From Bryopsis sp. KO-2023 (lineage: Eukaryota > Chlorophyta > Ulvophyceae > Bryopsidales > Bryopsidaceae), in assembly GCA_030272585.1 (NCBI GenBank), contig BSYQ01000004.1, positions 1,736,001 to 1,800,000 on the forward strand: 64,000 nucleotides of DNA. The letters run 5' to 3'. The stretch's first letter is position 1; the number at the start of each line of letters is the position of its first letter. The translations under genes and the position numbers were made by a program. The notes under the pieces are model-generated. The model saw only the letters and a program-made list of their open reading frames with translations. It was not told the origin of the DNA and made no database searches. This document shows positions 10,298 to 21,829 of this stretch, in pieces.

Positions 10298-13200
10298 ATG
10301 ATCGGCAAAGCGATTTGCTTCCTCGGTGTAACCACCATGGGAGTTCTAGGAATAAAAAAATGGCGAAAACGAAAGGACCTCCCGAAAGGACCTAGCCTGG
10401 CGGGTGCGACAGGCGAAAACAGTGTGAGGAACGCTGTTGTGAGGTCAAATCAATCGAACCCAGTCAGCGAAGAACTGGGTGAATCGATCGAAGGTGCCAA
10501 AGATGCTGGCCGCGCTACTTCGATCACGGAAACTAAGTCCGAAAAGGTCCCTCAGCCCAGGTACGATGGATAGGTGCTGAATGATGGACGTGCTTGGATT
10601 GCATACGGTTACGACTCTACCTACTTTGGGAATTTGCCTGAGCCGTTGACGGATTGGTGATACAGGGCGCCCTTGGGTGCCACGCGTTTGAGTTTGGCGG
10701 GAGCTTTGAATGGACCTTCTGGGCCGGAGGAGACAGAAACCACCCAGGATTCGGCGAAACCAAATCCAATCCATTGGGAGGCTCCGTGTGCGGTAGAACA
10801 ACAAATCCTGACGCAAGCAAGGGGATTGGTCATGGTCGCCGCCCTAAGAGAACCTTTTTCTGAGCTGGACATTTCAAAGATGCTCCAGGTGTACGAAACC
10901 ACCATTGGTAGTCTCATGCTTGTGGGTCCAATCATGGGTGGAAAGACTTTTTTATGCAGGGCTCTGCAAAAGGCAATGATTGAAGTCGCTCGCATGGGAC
11001 AATATGACAAGGTAAATAGGGACATCGTTGTTTGTATCTTTCTTTTTGGCAGGTGCAGTTGATTGAGCATGTCTGATTTTTTTTACACTCAGGAATGCTT
11101 TGAAGACACAAAGTCTGGCGAGAAATGGATGAATGGCCCTGTGGATGCCTCGCGGATGGAGAACATGAACATGGTGCCCAAAATGTTGTGCCTTGAGTCT
11201 GGAGAGATCAATCAGCTGCCGGTTTGTTTCCAAGCGGGCTCGACCAACCAAGGCTCCACCGTCATACAGTTGGTCCCATCATATGGCACTGAGTTGGTCC
11301 CATCTTATGGCACTGCTGGTTCGAACAGGGAAAAATGGTTGCAGAATCAGGCAAGAAATCACTTCTAGAACGAGCGCCGGACCCTGTTCCTATCAGCTCA
11401 TTGTTTGTTGAATCTCCTTGTCTTGACGATTGTATTTAGGGTTCCAGCAGTCGTCTTGATATTTCAAGCATGCAAAGCGAAGGTCTGTTTGGCAAGATTG
11501 ATGAACGCAGCATCACACTGCACGCTTTGAACTTCAATCCCCGGGAAAACCACCTGAGTTCCCTGAGAGATTTCCTCATCGAGTTTGAGGTGAACTCCCC
11601 AGAGTTGTTCTATTTGCAGCTGTGGATGACAAAAAGAATGAGCGCTGACAGCCATCCTGGACAGGTTGGAGTTCTTCCAGCATCCGTGGGATGCATCATC
11701 AATGGTCTAACGATTTTGTCCGGAGTCGATGGCACGAAGTCCATTGCACAGTTAAAAGGGGCTGGAATAGTAGTGGCCAGAGGCGCTTTTGGGGCAGTAA
11801 AACTTATGCAAAATGTCCTGGATTTGGCTGGTGGTGGTTACCCAGTGTCCCAAAACATAGTGTCTGCGAATGAAGCAACATTGTCCAAAATGGTTGTCTT
11901 CTTCAGCGGAGACACAATCCCTTTGCACAAAAGGATTCCATCAAGAGCACTCGTAGTGTGCATTTCAGGAGATGGGGAGGCTTCCATCTTGATAACAAAG
12001 TATCCATGCCCCGTCGCCGCCACCACAAACAATGATAGCGTTCTCGGTGGCTGCATCACTTTCTACGGTCCGATCGGCTTAAAGGTATCATGCTGGTGCC
12101 GCGAGCTCCTTTCAAAACTCCAACAACATTTGGCTTTCGTCCAAAATCTAAATGTTTCCCTTTTCTCCCAGGAAAAATTGAGGACACATATGAGTCTGAC
12201 GGCCATTCCAAACATCGAAGACGCTGGAGAGGTTTGGGAAGTATCGGAGCCAAGTGTGCAGCTCATCCACTACTCCGCAGCACCTGTCATATCTTCCACT
12301 GGGGAAGAGAGTCAGATTGCTGTTCTTGAAGATGCTGGAAAAGAGCTGGAGCTGGGGGCTTCTGAAGAGGAATACCCCGCTGTCAAGAACATCGTCGAAT
12401 CGTATGAAAAGGAAACACCGTCGTCAAGCTTGGCGATGGGAGAACCAGGGGAAACAAGAACGATAGAAGCTGTGCTAAAAGTAGAAGAAGTGAGAAGCGT
12501 AGAGGGGGGAAGTGGGGAAGTTCAGGATATTGAGAGGGTAGAGTCGGAGGGTGAAGAGCACGATATTCAACTCAGAGACATTACCAACATTGGGTCTCCG
12601 CTGCCCATTGACGAGTCGATCGAGCAAGATGGAAAGTTCGCGGCAGGAGGGGCGGATCCGACACGTTTCACGCTGAGGAGGAAAGTAGAGGGAGGAGTGA
12701 TAACAAGATCAGATGGGGCCAGAATCAAAGCGACAATACTTCAAGTCGAGAATGGGGGTCTTCCGCATCGTATCGCGACTATCAAGCACGATGGTAAAGA
12801 CTACTGTGTCGACGCCGGTCTGCTGGAATCTTTGGATGGAAGCATCCCACTGTCGGAAATCATCGAGGAGCATGGACACTTGGCAGGCGGCGCGTTCTTC
12901 GACTTCATTGATCGGGGAGATAGAGAGAATGTGAATGGGGAGGATATCCTCGAAGCAACAGCAGGAGATGGCAAAGTCCAGGAAATGGCCATTGAGGGCG
13001 AAGATGACTGTGTGGATTTTGATTCTCTTAAACGACTTTCTCCCGAGATGTCATTGGACATTCTCTTTGAGAGGCATGGTCACCTGGCTGCTATGGAAGG
13101 ACAAGGACAAATCTCAAAAGTTACCTTGATTGGCCGGCCTGTTATTTGGAGCTTTTACGGGAAGGTCAAGTACACTCTGGTGGAGATCCCAGAAAACGGG

Positions 13201-15619
13201 GAAACATATGTTACCTTCCTGAGGAAAGCAGTCGTCAAGCATCAGGGCCAAAGCTACTTGGTCGATAAGGATACGTTCGAGTATATGATTCGTGGCGAAT
13301 CCCCATCCCAGATTATCACAAAGCACGGAGAGGTTGCGAGGGAAGCATCGCCACAAGCCCCCTCTGGGCCTTCGCCTGTCGAGGTTCGATACATCAAAGA
13401 TGTGGCTGGCAAAAGATTGAAGTATCTGGTGATGGAAGAATATGGCAACGATAAGAGCGGGAAATACGTTGCGATCGTGGAACATGGTGGCCAAAGGTAT
13501 GGCTTGGATTTGGACAGGTTTGAAAACGCGGTGGGGAGCGTGCCAATAGCACAACTGGTGGCAAAATACTCCCGCGGTCCGGTGGTTCCGGCGACAAGGA
13601 TCGTATCAAAACAGACCATACAAACACAGGATGGGCGTTCGGAGCATCCCCTCTCTGAGGTCTTCTCTGAGCATGGCGACCTCTCTTCCAAGGGGCTGCT
13701 TGTTCCAGATGAAGGGGGTGTCTATAGCAAAACGGTATTTACAACTGTTTCTCTGGCTGGGCCCTCTGGGGAACGAGAGATGGCTGTTGTGAAGCACGCT
13801 GACAAAACATGCTATGTTCCGATTCAGAATATGGAGCAATATCCCAAACAATTGACGACAATTGTGTCCAAGCACGGAATTTTCGTCCCCAATCCTGAGC
13901 AAGAAGTCAGATGCATGATGTGTGGAGATGGCTGGGACATTTGTTACAATATGACGAAGATCCCTGGAGATTTTGGAGAGACGTCTTGCGATGTCGCTGT
14001 TGTTTTGCATGACAACGTGCATTGCTGTGTAAATGTGCCTTTCGAAAACTGTGGGCTGCAGATGGGTCTGTCTGCCACCGTTCCCTTCAATGGGAAACAA
14101 TACGAAATAGAACTGGGAACCTTCGAAAGCTTGTTGAGGCAGCAACCAGTGCTCTTCCTAATCGAGGAGCATGGAAAGCTTGTGCAAAAGATTTCCCCGC
14201 ACCTCGATCCTACAAAACTTCGCTGCCTTGTGGAGGAGTGTTTGGACGAGGATGGGGTGAATCGAGTAAAGAAGGTGGTGATCAGTACAGGAAAAGATGA
14301 TCACGAATTGGAGCTTGGGAAACTTGAGACCCTGGTTTCTCACATGCTCCTTGAGGAAACAGCATCGAAGCATGGTGCTGTGCGGGCCAAATCGCAAGAG
14401 AACCTCAGATATTCGACACTCAACACGACGAGGGAGGTCGACAAAGGCGAAAACACTCTCGCATCGCTGTCTGGCCGCGACATCGATGTGATTGTCAAGA
14501 AAAAAGTGTTTGAGGAGGCATCGCAGGAAACTGGGAAAGAAAAAAGAAGGCTGGCGACTATGGAAATTGATGATATTTCGAGGCAATTCGGCATCGCTAC
14601 CCTCCGAAAGGGCGAACACTCACGGGAAGTAGGAGGAGATGTTCAGGAGGGGGAAGACGTGTTTTCAGTTTTCTACAGGTACATCGAATCACACCTCTCC
14701 GAAACCGATTCCGCGAAAGAACTCCAGTCTCGAGCTTTCTTCTTGTGTGTGTGTTGTGCACAGATCAACAAAGATTGGTCCAGAAATCACATACGACTTT
14801 GTTGTGCCCAACACGAAAATCATTTTCACCATGGGGCCGAAATTCTGGTATGAATCGGGGCTTGCAAGGCTGCTCGATTTCGGAATGAATGTGAGGCGTT
14901 TGACCTTTTCCCATGGCAGTCATGAAGGTCACTTTGATGCTCCCAGGAGATTCAGAAAGGTGACCTGCACTAGAGTCTGAGACGAAATTGAAAACCAATA
15001 AGAACCAACAATTGCTCAAACACAGCAAGAAGAGGCCATCATATTCGTGTGAATCGGTAGAACACCACACTTTAGTTTCAACTATTAAAAAAAGAAGCAC
15101 AACGATTTGTTTTTGGTTCTTCAGGATATCAAGGGGGAAAAAAAATTGGTGGCATGCCTTCTGGACACTATTGGACCAGAAGTCAGAGCCGCAATGCTTG
15201 GCAACCAGGAGCCAATCAATCTTGAAGCAGGCCAAGAAATCGAAGCTGTGGAAAACGGATTCTGTGAGAGGCACAAAAACGAAAACGAAACCTGCGAGAG
15301 TGTCACGCCTGTCGCCACAATCACAACTTCAATTAACGGGGAGAAAACTACGTCAAGTCCTCTTCGTTTCGAGGTTTTTCCACCAGAGACCACCCAACCA
15401 TTGGACAGACACCATTTCCCCCAAACATCCTCGACATCGTGGCTCGACGAGGACTTCTATGATACAGAGATCATCCAGATCTACAACGGCCTCGATGGCG
15501 ACGACTCGCTTGTTTTCGACAGGGACAGTGACAGTGGGAGAGATTTACATCGAAGACTCCTGAGACGACAATTGTTGTATTCTTTGGAAGATCACTTGTC
15601 TTTCAAAGGATATCTATAA
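10298..15619 (+). CDS. Mosaic gene B: dynein AAA2-like piece, pyruvate-kinase pieces and KHG repeats
   Basis: Proposed exons 10298..10560, 10666..11011, 11093..11350, 11440..14678, 14764..14959, 15125..15619; phases agree (1598 codons). A further in-frame intron at 12085..12171 is likely. Parts in order: (1) a short N-terminal hydrophobic segment then a KKWRKRKD basic stretch, possibly a membrane anchor; (2) a dynein-heavy-chain AAA2-like piece with ISKMLQVYETT, P-loop GPIMGGKT, then NGPVDASRMENMNM and LCLESGEI, but with the middle of the AAA module missing; (3) nt ~11750-12030, a weak pyruvate-kinase C-side resemblance (GIVVARGAFG, then SRALVVCISGDGEA), with the metal-binding Asp of the family's GDLG replaced by Ala; (4) nt ~12590-14640, the same repeats as gene A; (5) exons 14764-15250, a pyruvate-kinase N-lobe (TKIIFTMGP, MNVRRLTFSHGSHE, LLDTIGPEVR). 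The last ~120 residues are unrecognised. It could be an expressed chimera or a patchwork pseudogene; the long uninterrupted frame favours the former. Confidence 0.65.
11350..11439 (+). other. Probable GC-AG intron in gene B
   Basis: The exon ending AATCAG is followed by GCAAGA, a good GC-type donor. The next acceptor is GTATTTAG at 11439. Both sides are phase 0, and no in-phase GT donor of comparable quality exists before the stop at 11366-11368. The exact splice base could shift by one. Confidence 0.5.
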
Positions 15620-15828
15620 GTAATTGACCAATTGAATTGATTCAAATGAAATGCTTGAAATGGTGGATTTTTTTCTATCTGAGGGTGTCAGAAGGGACCA
15701 GGGTCGATTCATGAACAAGAGTGGTGGTGGGGAAGAAAAAACTTGTTGTATTGGAAGTGTTTTTTAATTGTTTTTTGATGTGTTGTACTTCTTCCTCTGA
15801 CAAAGCAGCTCACCAAAGGGTGGGTTTG

Positions 15829-16341
15829 ATTGAAGCTTGAAGACTTGTATGATGCATCAGCTCCCTTTGACAGCAGCCCCTTCAAATCAACATCACACCT
15901 GGTTGGTCTACCATGAACCAAGTTTTTTATTTTCATGCACAAAAAAAACTGTTGAAAAGGCTACTACCTTCACTGATTCGAAGTCCCCATTATGGGCAGC
16001 ATGGTCTAGGTCTTGAATCAGTTCGAAACAGTTCAATTGTGTAAGAGTTTTCAATCTATTTCACTTGGGTACACTCAACAGCAATATATGCCAATCAACA
16101 AGTGTGGCTGAGCAGAATGGGAACAACTGCTGTTTAAATTTCCCTGGTGAGATTTTTTTTTTAGAGGTAGGGATTTCATCCACCCTTTTGCAGACCAGCC
16201 CACCCACACAAAGCGGAAGTGACAGGTAGAACGGGGATCCATATCTACAATAAAAAAAAATTCCGCATTGATCCCCCTATTCTCTTGTAGGGAAAAAAAA
16301 TTGAGGTGGTCGTTCCCGAAGAAGTGATGGGTTCAGAGGGT
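15829..16341 (-). repeat. Right arm of inner inverted repeat with ankyrin remnant
   Basis: Reverse-complement partner of 8078-8730. On the minus strand it carries the same pair of ankyrin exon pieces (DLDHAAHNGDFESVK, then GLLSKGADASYKSSSF) separated by a similar small intron. The second unit then diverges and is lost. Together the two arms bracket 8.73-15.83 kb, which includes all of gene B. Confidence 0.65.
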
Positions 16342-16361
16342 GGATTGGGGAAAATAAAAAT

Positions 16362-16433
16362 GTGGAGAGCGGGATTCGTACCCCCCGCCGAATCTTAATT
16401 CTAGTCGCGACGATCCACTCTACGGACCCGGTC
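16362..16433 (-). other. tRNA-like relic or SINE head with Pol III terminator
   Basis: On the minus strand there is a B-box-like GGTACGAATCC (one mismatch to the GGTTCGAANCC consensus) in a GCGGG...CCCGC arm, and an A-box-like GTAGAGTGGATC about 40 nt upstream. A TTTTT run follows within a few bases of the 3' end. The 5' end does not pair with the CTCTCCAC 3' end and the anticodon arm is poor, so a working tRNA is unlikely. A degraded tRNA gene or tRNA-derived SINE fits better. Confidence 0.3.
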
Positions 16434-16739
16434 AGAATTGTTTCTCCACGATCTCTGCGGAAACCAATTCGCTATGTAGCTTGCTTTGAAAACCCCAAGA
16501 CCTCTGAAACGCCAGTGTGAACGTGTTGAACGCTGCCAGCTCTTTTGAGTGGTGACTGTTTTTGATGCTTGGCATTTCGTAGCGCCTACCATCCACAGCG
16601 TATTCGTCTCACACGAATACCCACTATATTTGTTTGATTACCCACTGGGAAAATTTCACTGGGTAATACCCCTCGCTCCCAAACTAACCAGGCCGAGGAC
16701 GATGGTTGGACCTTTGTTTTCCTCTTCGAGGTTCCATCC

Positions 16740-17039
16740 AACCAGGATGTTTTGGGGGATAATCGAGTAGACTTCTGGTACGTGTACGCTTGTGCAGGGG
16801 ATTCGTACAAACTACAACTTGGCTGGCTGTGCAGGCTTGCACGTCTAATTTTGCACCTTCTTATGTGTACTCCACTTGAGATTGTATGTGCGGAGATGGG
16901 GTGTTATCCTTTAGAGTATCTTTTATGGGGACAAGTTATTCGGTTTTGGAATCGTCTTGCGTCAATGGACGCATCTCGTTTGCATGCCTCGGTTTTTCGT
17001 TGGGCTTTTCAAGAGTTTTCTTATCGTTCAGATTCGTAG
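16740..17039 (+). mobile_element. Non-LTR retrotransposon (LINE) ORF2 C-terminal fragment
   Basis: A frame of about 95 residues contains PLEIVCAEMGCYPLEYLLWG followed by IRFWNRLASMDASRLHASVF. The pattern of a Pro, a Glu-Leu/Met-Gly-x-x-Pro, then an aromatic-Trp-x-x-Leu helix is typical of the segment after the reverse transcriptase of some LINE clades. No reverse-transcriptase core, endonuclease or tail is visible nearby. The basis is pattern memory, so I rate it as modest. Confidence 0.4.
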
Positions 17040-17499
17040 TTTTCTAAAGTGATATCTTTCTCAGGCCGGTTTTTTGAGGATGTTGATTTCTCTTCTTTTC
17101 CTCTTCTGGATTTGAATGTTTTTCGACGGCATTATCGTTCGGCACATCCAGCTCATACCTTTTCGGCACCTGTTTCTAGAATTCAGAATTGGTATGGGAA
17201 GAATAAACCCTCCTTCCATTTTTTCCAGAATTTTATGTTCTCTTTCTTAGAATTCCCAACACCACAGCTGTGGTTCAACAAGACAGTCCGTTCAAAAAAA
17301 GCGAAAATTGCTTTCGGAAGAAACATTCATTCGACTCTCATCCTTTCTGGAAACTACAGAGTAACAACGATGTGATGGTGAAAGATGACCGAGTTGATTT
17401 CTTGAAAGCGTCCCCCAACCCCACCCTGTTCACTGTTTTCTTTTCCACCTGCGCTGCTTTGTTGCACCTTCAAAACAAATGTTCCACTCAAAAAGGCGG

Positions 17500-20400
17500 A
17501 TGCTGCTCGCTTTCGTGAACACATTCATCCTGTGCATCCTTTTCTGCGGCGACAGCGCTGCACATCAAGGTGTCTTTTAAGCGAAAAGCGTTTGTCGATC
17601 CATTTTTCCGAACCCCTTCTTAACCCGTCCATTTCCGGCCAAATACAAGAAAAGAATAAACATACTGTTGCTTGCATAAGAAAGGAATACCGACCGTCAT
17701 GTTCCATGCAGACAACACGAATGGCGGCGGGAGCCCGGTTCAGCAGGTGCGATGTTTGATCCATGTGAATCTTGGACGGGTGCGGGGCACGTCACCGCAG
17801 CGAAGCGTGACGATCTCCTTTTTTTGACAGACAGGCAGTGGACAATAAGGAACTTTTCACAGCTCAACTCGCAGACCACCTCGCAGCGAGAAAGCTTCTG
17901 CAAAGCGGGGGGGCCTCTTCGTTTATCGCGGTACGACTCTCCAAATTTGATGGAATTTGAAATGTGTTCATTTTGTTCTGGTTTGGCAATCAGTCAGACA
18001 GACAGACATATGTTTTTTTTTGTTGACGTAGGGAGGAGAAGGCGCCAGTTCGGGGAGATATCCTTATGCGTGTTCTTTGAGAAGGCTTGGAAGCCGGGAA
18101 CACGGATGCGGTGGAGTGCTGATCGATAAGAAATGGGTTTTGACGGCGGCACATTGTGTCTCAGGGACCAGGTCACTGGGCATCCCAATAGTATACATTG
18201 GTGGACTGGGGATCGATGATGAAGCTGAGGTAATTATCGACACGATAACCGAAAAATATCAATGTTCATTTTTATGAGATACTGGACATTGATGAGAGGG
18301 AATTGAAAAGGATTGAGGTTGAATAGAGTGAAACTGTGGTTTGATATATTGCTTTTGTATGGTGCAGAAATGATGCTGAGTGTCTTGATTCATGAAATGA
18401 AATATTGACTATGAGATTTCACTTTTTTTTTCCCAGTTTCCCAGTTTTTTTCGGTTGCTGCTGACTGCTGAGTTTTTTCTGTTTCGGCAAGTGGAGATTC
18501 ACTGCAGTTATCGTGCATGCCAAGAATTGCACGTCAGAACCTACTTTGAACACCAACATATCAAACTCAATATGATTTTCCACAGCGAGTTTGTAGATGC
18601 TAACCCAGCCCAACCTATTGAACGTGCAGACAATTCGTGCCGTACGCGTGATTCCGCATGAGAGGTGGACCGGAAATACGGACGATGGTTATGACATTGC
18701 CCTGGTTGAGCTGGAAAATGAATCCACTGGAAAACCACTGAGTATGGTGGCAGCTGGTCATTCCATGGGACCAGGCCAGTTTCTGGCTGCAATTGGGTGG
18801 GGAAGAAACTCTGCCAGTGGATCTTTGAGCACCACTTTGCAGGCTGCCACGGATTTGGAGCTGGTTAGTGCTATCAACTGCCAGAGGCAGTGGGCACAGC
18901 TCAAGAATGACATGATGTGCGCTCATGCCCTGAAACAAGGAGTGTGTCATGGTAAGGATCGGGTATTCTTTTGTTTTTCCCCCTTATTTTTTCCCGACTT
19001 TTCTAGGAGTTCACAAACTGCTAGGAAAATCAGTGCTTGTTTGTTTGTTTTTTTTTCTTTCACAAACCAAAACTGCACCTTCTCTATGCCCATAACCAGT
19101 TCTTTGGGTTCTGGCGAGGTATAAAGTAAAGTAAAAAAGGATGCAAGTTTGAGAATGTCTAAAACCTGATTCAGGTGATTCAGGAAGCCCTTTAGTACTT
19201 CTTGATGCAAGTGGAAACCCGCAATTTGATACGCTGGTGGGCCTTGTGTCGTTTGGACCAAAGGATTGTGGAGAATCGTCTGCAGGCAAATACAAGCCTG
19301 GTGTGTACGCCAATATCAGCTTTTTCCGTATCTGGATTGATGGAAAAATGGTAGGTCATTGAAAATAATTTTCGAGTGCTGTTGAAATAATTGAATGCAG
19401 ACCAAGACAAAGCTTTACATGTCAAATTTTGACAACTGATTGTTTCTCAAATTTTGCAATACTGCAGACGGGGACGACAACTCCAGCTGAAGTCCCTCCA
19501 ACTACCTCTCCTGTGGAGCCGCTTCCAAGCACGGTAACAATAGCCAGTATTGTTTTTCTAGGCAAAGGAAATTCTTCTCAACATGTGGTTCGTTCGCATC
19601 GAGTTGCTTTTAACATTCGTGTGTTGAGTTGGAATGCAACTGGTCCGCCATGATGGGGTTCAGTTTGGTCATTTTTGTTTTCCAACGCAGGGTCCAACCT
19701 CCGCAGATGCTTTCCTGACGGCTGCGAGCGAAGGTGACCTCGCCACTGTACAAACACAGATTTCAAACGGCGTGAACATCGAAACAAAGGGAGAAAGGGA
19801 AAGAACTGCCCTTTTGAATGCTTCGTTCAAGGGCCACGCCGAAGTGGTGTCGTTGCTGTTAGAGAGTGGAGCGGACATGTCCGCCGCCGATAACCTTGGT
19901 TTCACAGCCGTGATTCTCGCGGCATACCAAGGCTTCGGCGAGGTGGTTAAGGTTTTGGCAGCTCAAGGGGCTGATTTGGATGCAAAAAGTAATGAAGGGG
20001 TGCCCGCTATCTTTTACGCAGCCGAGCGCAACCACGCAGGAGCTGTGGGCGTCCTCCTCGATGGCGGCGCCGACATCAAAGGTTTCCGGAGAGGCGGCGC
20101 GACCGCCCTCATGATCGCTGCCCAGGAGGGAAACGAGAATGTTGTTATGGAGTTGATCAGCAGAGGTGCCAATGTCAACGTCAAGAACGGTGTGCTGAAA
20201 TCCGCCATGCATTCCGCCGCTCAGGGTCCAGACAACGCTGAAATTATTTTTGCCCTGTTGGATGCGGGTGCGGAGATCGATGCCAAAGACAGAGATGGCA
20301 ATATTCCTTTGCATTATGCCTCCTTGAGCGGTCGAAAGTCCAACATCGAAGCTCTTCTGAGTCGAGGATCTGACCCGACGGCTTTGAACGTGGATGGCGA

Positions 20401-20506
20401 TTCCCCAGCAGATGATGCATGCAAATGTTTGACTGCAGAAAACTCGGTCTGCAACACAGACTTCTGTAGAACTAGCAAAGATGAGCTCGTGGTCGCGCTC
20501 GGCTGA
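17500..20506 (+). CDS. Secreted chymotrypsin-fold serine protease fused to ankyrin repeats
   Basis: Eight exons join in phase: 17500..17569, 17712..17746, 17835..17930, 18032..18229, 18630..18951, 19175..19350, 19468..19533, 19691..20506 (592 aa). Residues 1-20 are a signal peptide. A propeptide runs to the activation site FIAGGEG (Ile66), followed by an S1-family peptidase domain with the full triad: His108 in TAAHC, Asp155 in YDIALVEL, Ser243 in GDSGSP. The position that is Asp189 in trypsin is Gly237, so trypsin-like Arg/Lys preference is not expected; small or hydrophobic P1 residues are more likely. A Thr/Pro linker (two short exons) leads to seven or eight ankyrin repeats (~residues 322-560) with regular ALxxAAxxGxxxVVxxLLxxGAD units, then a short Cys-rich tail. 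Ankyrin repeats are usually intracellular, so a secretory leader here is unusual. They may act as a binding or autoregulatory module. The gene looks intact. Confidence 0.88.
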
Positions 20507-21820
20507 GTACGCCGGCGATCCTTCTCTTGAGAAAATACGATCTTTCAGTTGTGTGCCCCGACGATCAGTTCCGACAAAAAAACTGTTTCTTTGGGGGGTT
20601 AAAAAAATAGAATCGACGATTCGGCGTGTCTCATTCTGGATGGATGCCAGTGAAATGAAGATCCATACTTCAAAATGTATTGACGCCACTGGAGTGGCTT
20701 GTCGTTCAGTTTCTTCCCCCTCTCAACGAAAAATTTGGGGTTTTGTCTTCGAGTTTTTTTTTGGTTCCTTTTGGAGCTGTAGCCTTTTTTTTTCTGGACG
20801 TAGTGGTGTTGATGATCCATGCTACCAGTCCAGACAGAACAAAGCAGAGCTTTTTGATTGTTAGGTCTTCAAAGGCTGCAGGAGTAAGGGGGGGGATGTT
20901 GTATGTGCAGTTTTGAATTACACTTAGGTGGCTGTTGTGGATCGGCTTTGAAAAATGAAGAATGCATGTATGCTCTGGATGTGTGCCATGAAAAATGAGG
21001 CTCTTTATTATTGGTAGTGGTGGTGGTTTGTTTGTAATATGTGTGCGTGCACCTTGGTGTCTTTATTTTTTTTGGGTGTTTCTCCTTCTCACGTCCAAGG
21101 CACGGCTCGACAGAAACTCTAAGCCTGTTCGATCACGTGACATCGCTCGCTCAACAGAAACTCAACAGAAACTACTCAGTCAAACCTACCCCTTATAAAT
21201 ACCCCTGTTTGCGCTAGTTCTGCATCTCCAGGTCCGGAAGCTGCAAGGAGACCAAAATCTATTTGAGCGATACCAAGGACCTCGTACGTCCAATGAATCC
21301 TATCCAATTCTTGTACCACAACTGGTGGAGACGCGTGTCCCTGTCGCACGTCCGTTCCGCGTGTTTCGACCGAGGGCCTAACTGCCACTGGAATCAGAAA
21401 AACCTGCATTATTACGGAGTTCAGCTTTGTGTGGCTGAGAAAAAGCTCCTGGACTGCAGAAAGCTGGGAGAATTGACAAAGGTGCAACAAGTGCTTTGGT
21501 CGAGCGAATCGTACATTTGTTTTGCAATCTGTGCTCAATGGGGCATTCATTTTGCTATTAGGGCAGTAGCACACAGCGATCTCAAGAGACAAACTCCCTG
21601 GCTTCCCCGCCTCTTCTGTGCGCTCCTGACACACCACCGTCGACACACAATTGCCCGCCAGTCATTTCATCGATAGGGGATGGAAATGAGCGAGGTCAAG
21701 CCGTCAGAAGCAACTCTGGAAAAGATGCATCCAGCAAAACGAATCGTCCACGGCTTTTCCACAAAACCCAGGATTTCTTTTGGCTCCGACGACGAAAGGA
21801 GGGCGCTTGGAAATACTTTT
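20507..21820. other. No gene supported between protease gene and pseudogene C
   Basis: The two loci converge here. The sequence is T-rich with G-runs. A frame of 137 codons at 21263-21676 has no recognisable features. I see no RNA gene. Confidence 0.5.
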
Positions 21821-21829
21821 TCGGAACCC

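Noticed and set aside
21263-21676. 137-codon plus-strand frame between the protease gene and pseudogene C
   Set aside because: No recognisable motif, no splice or promoter support, and no counterpart elsewhere in the window.
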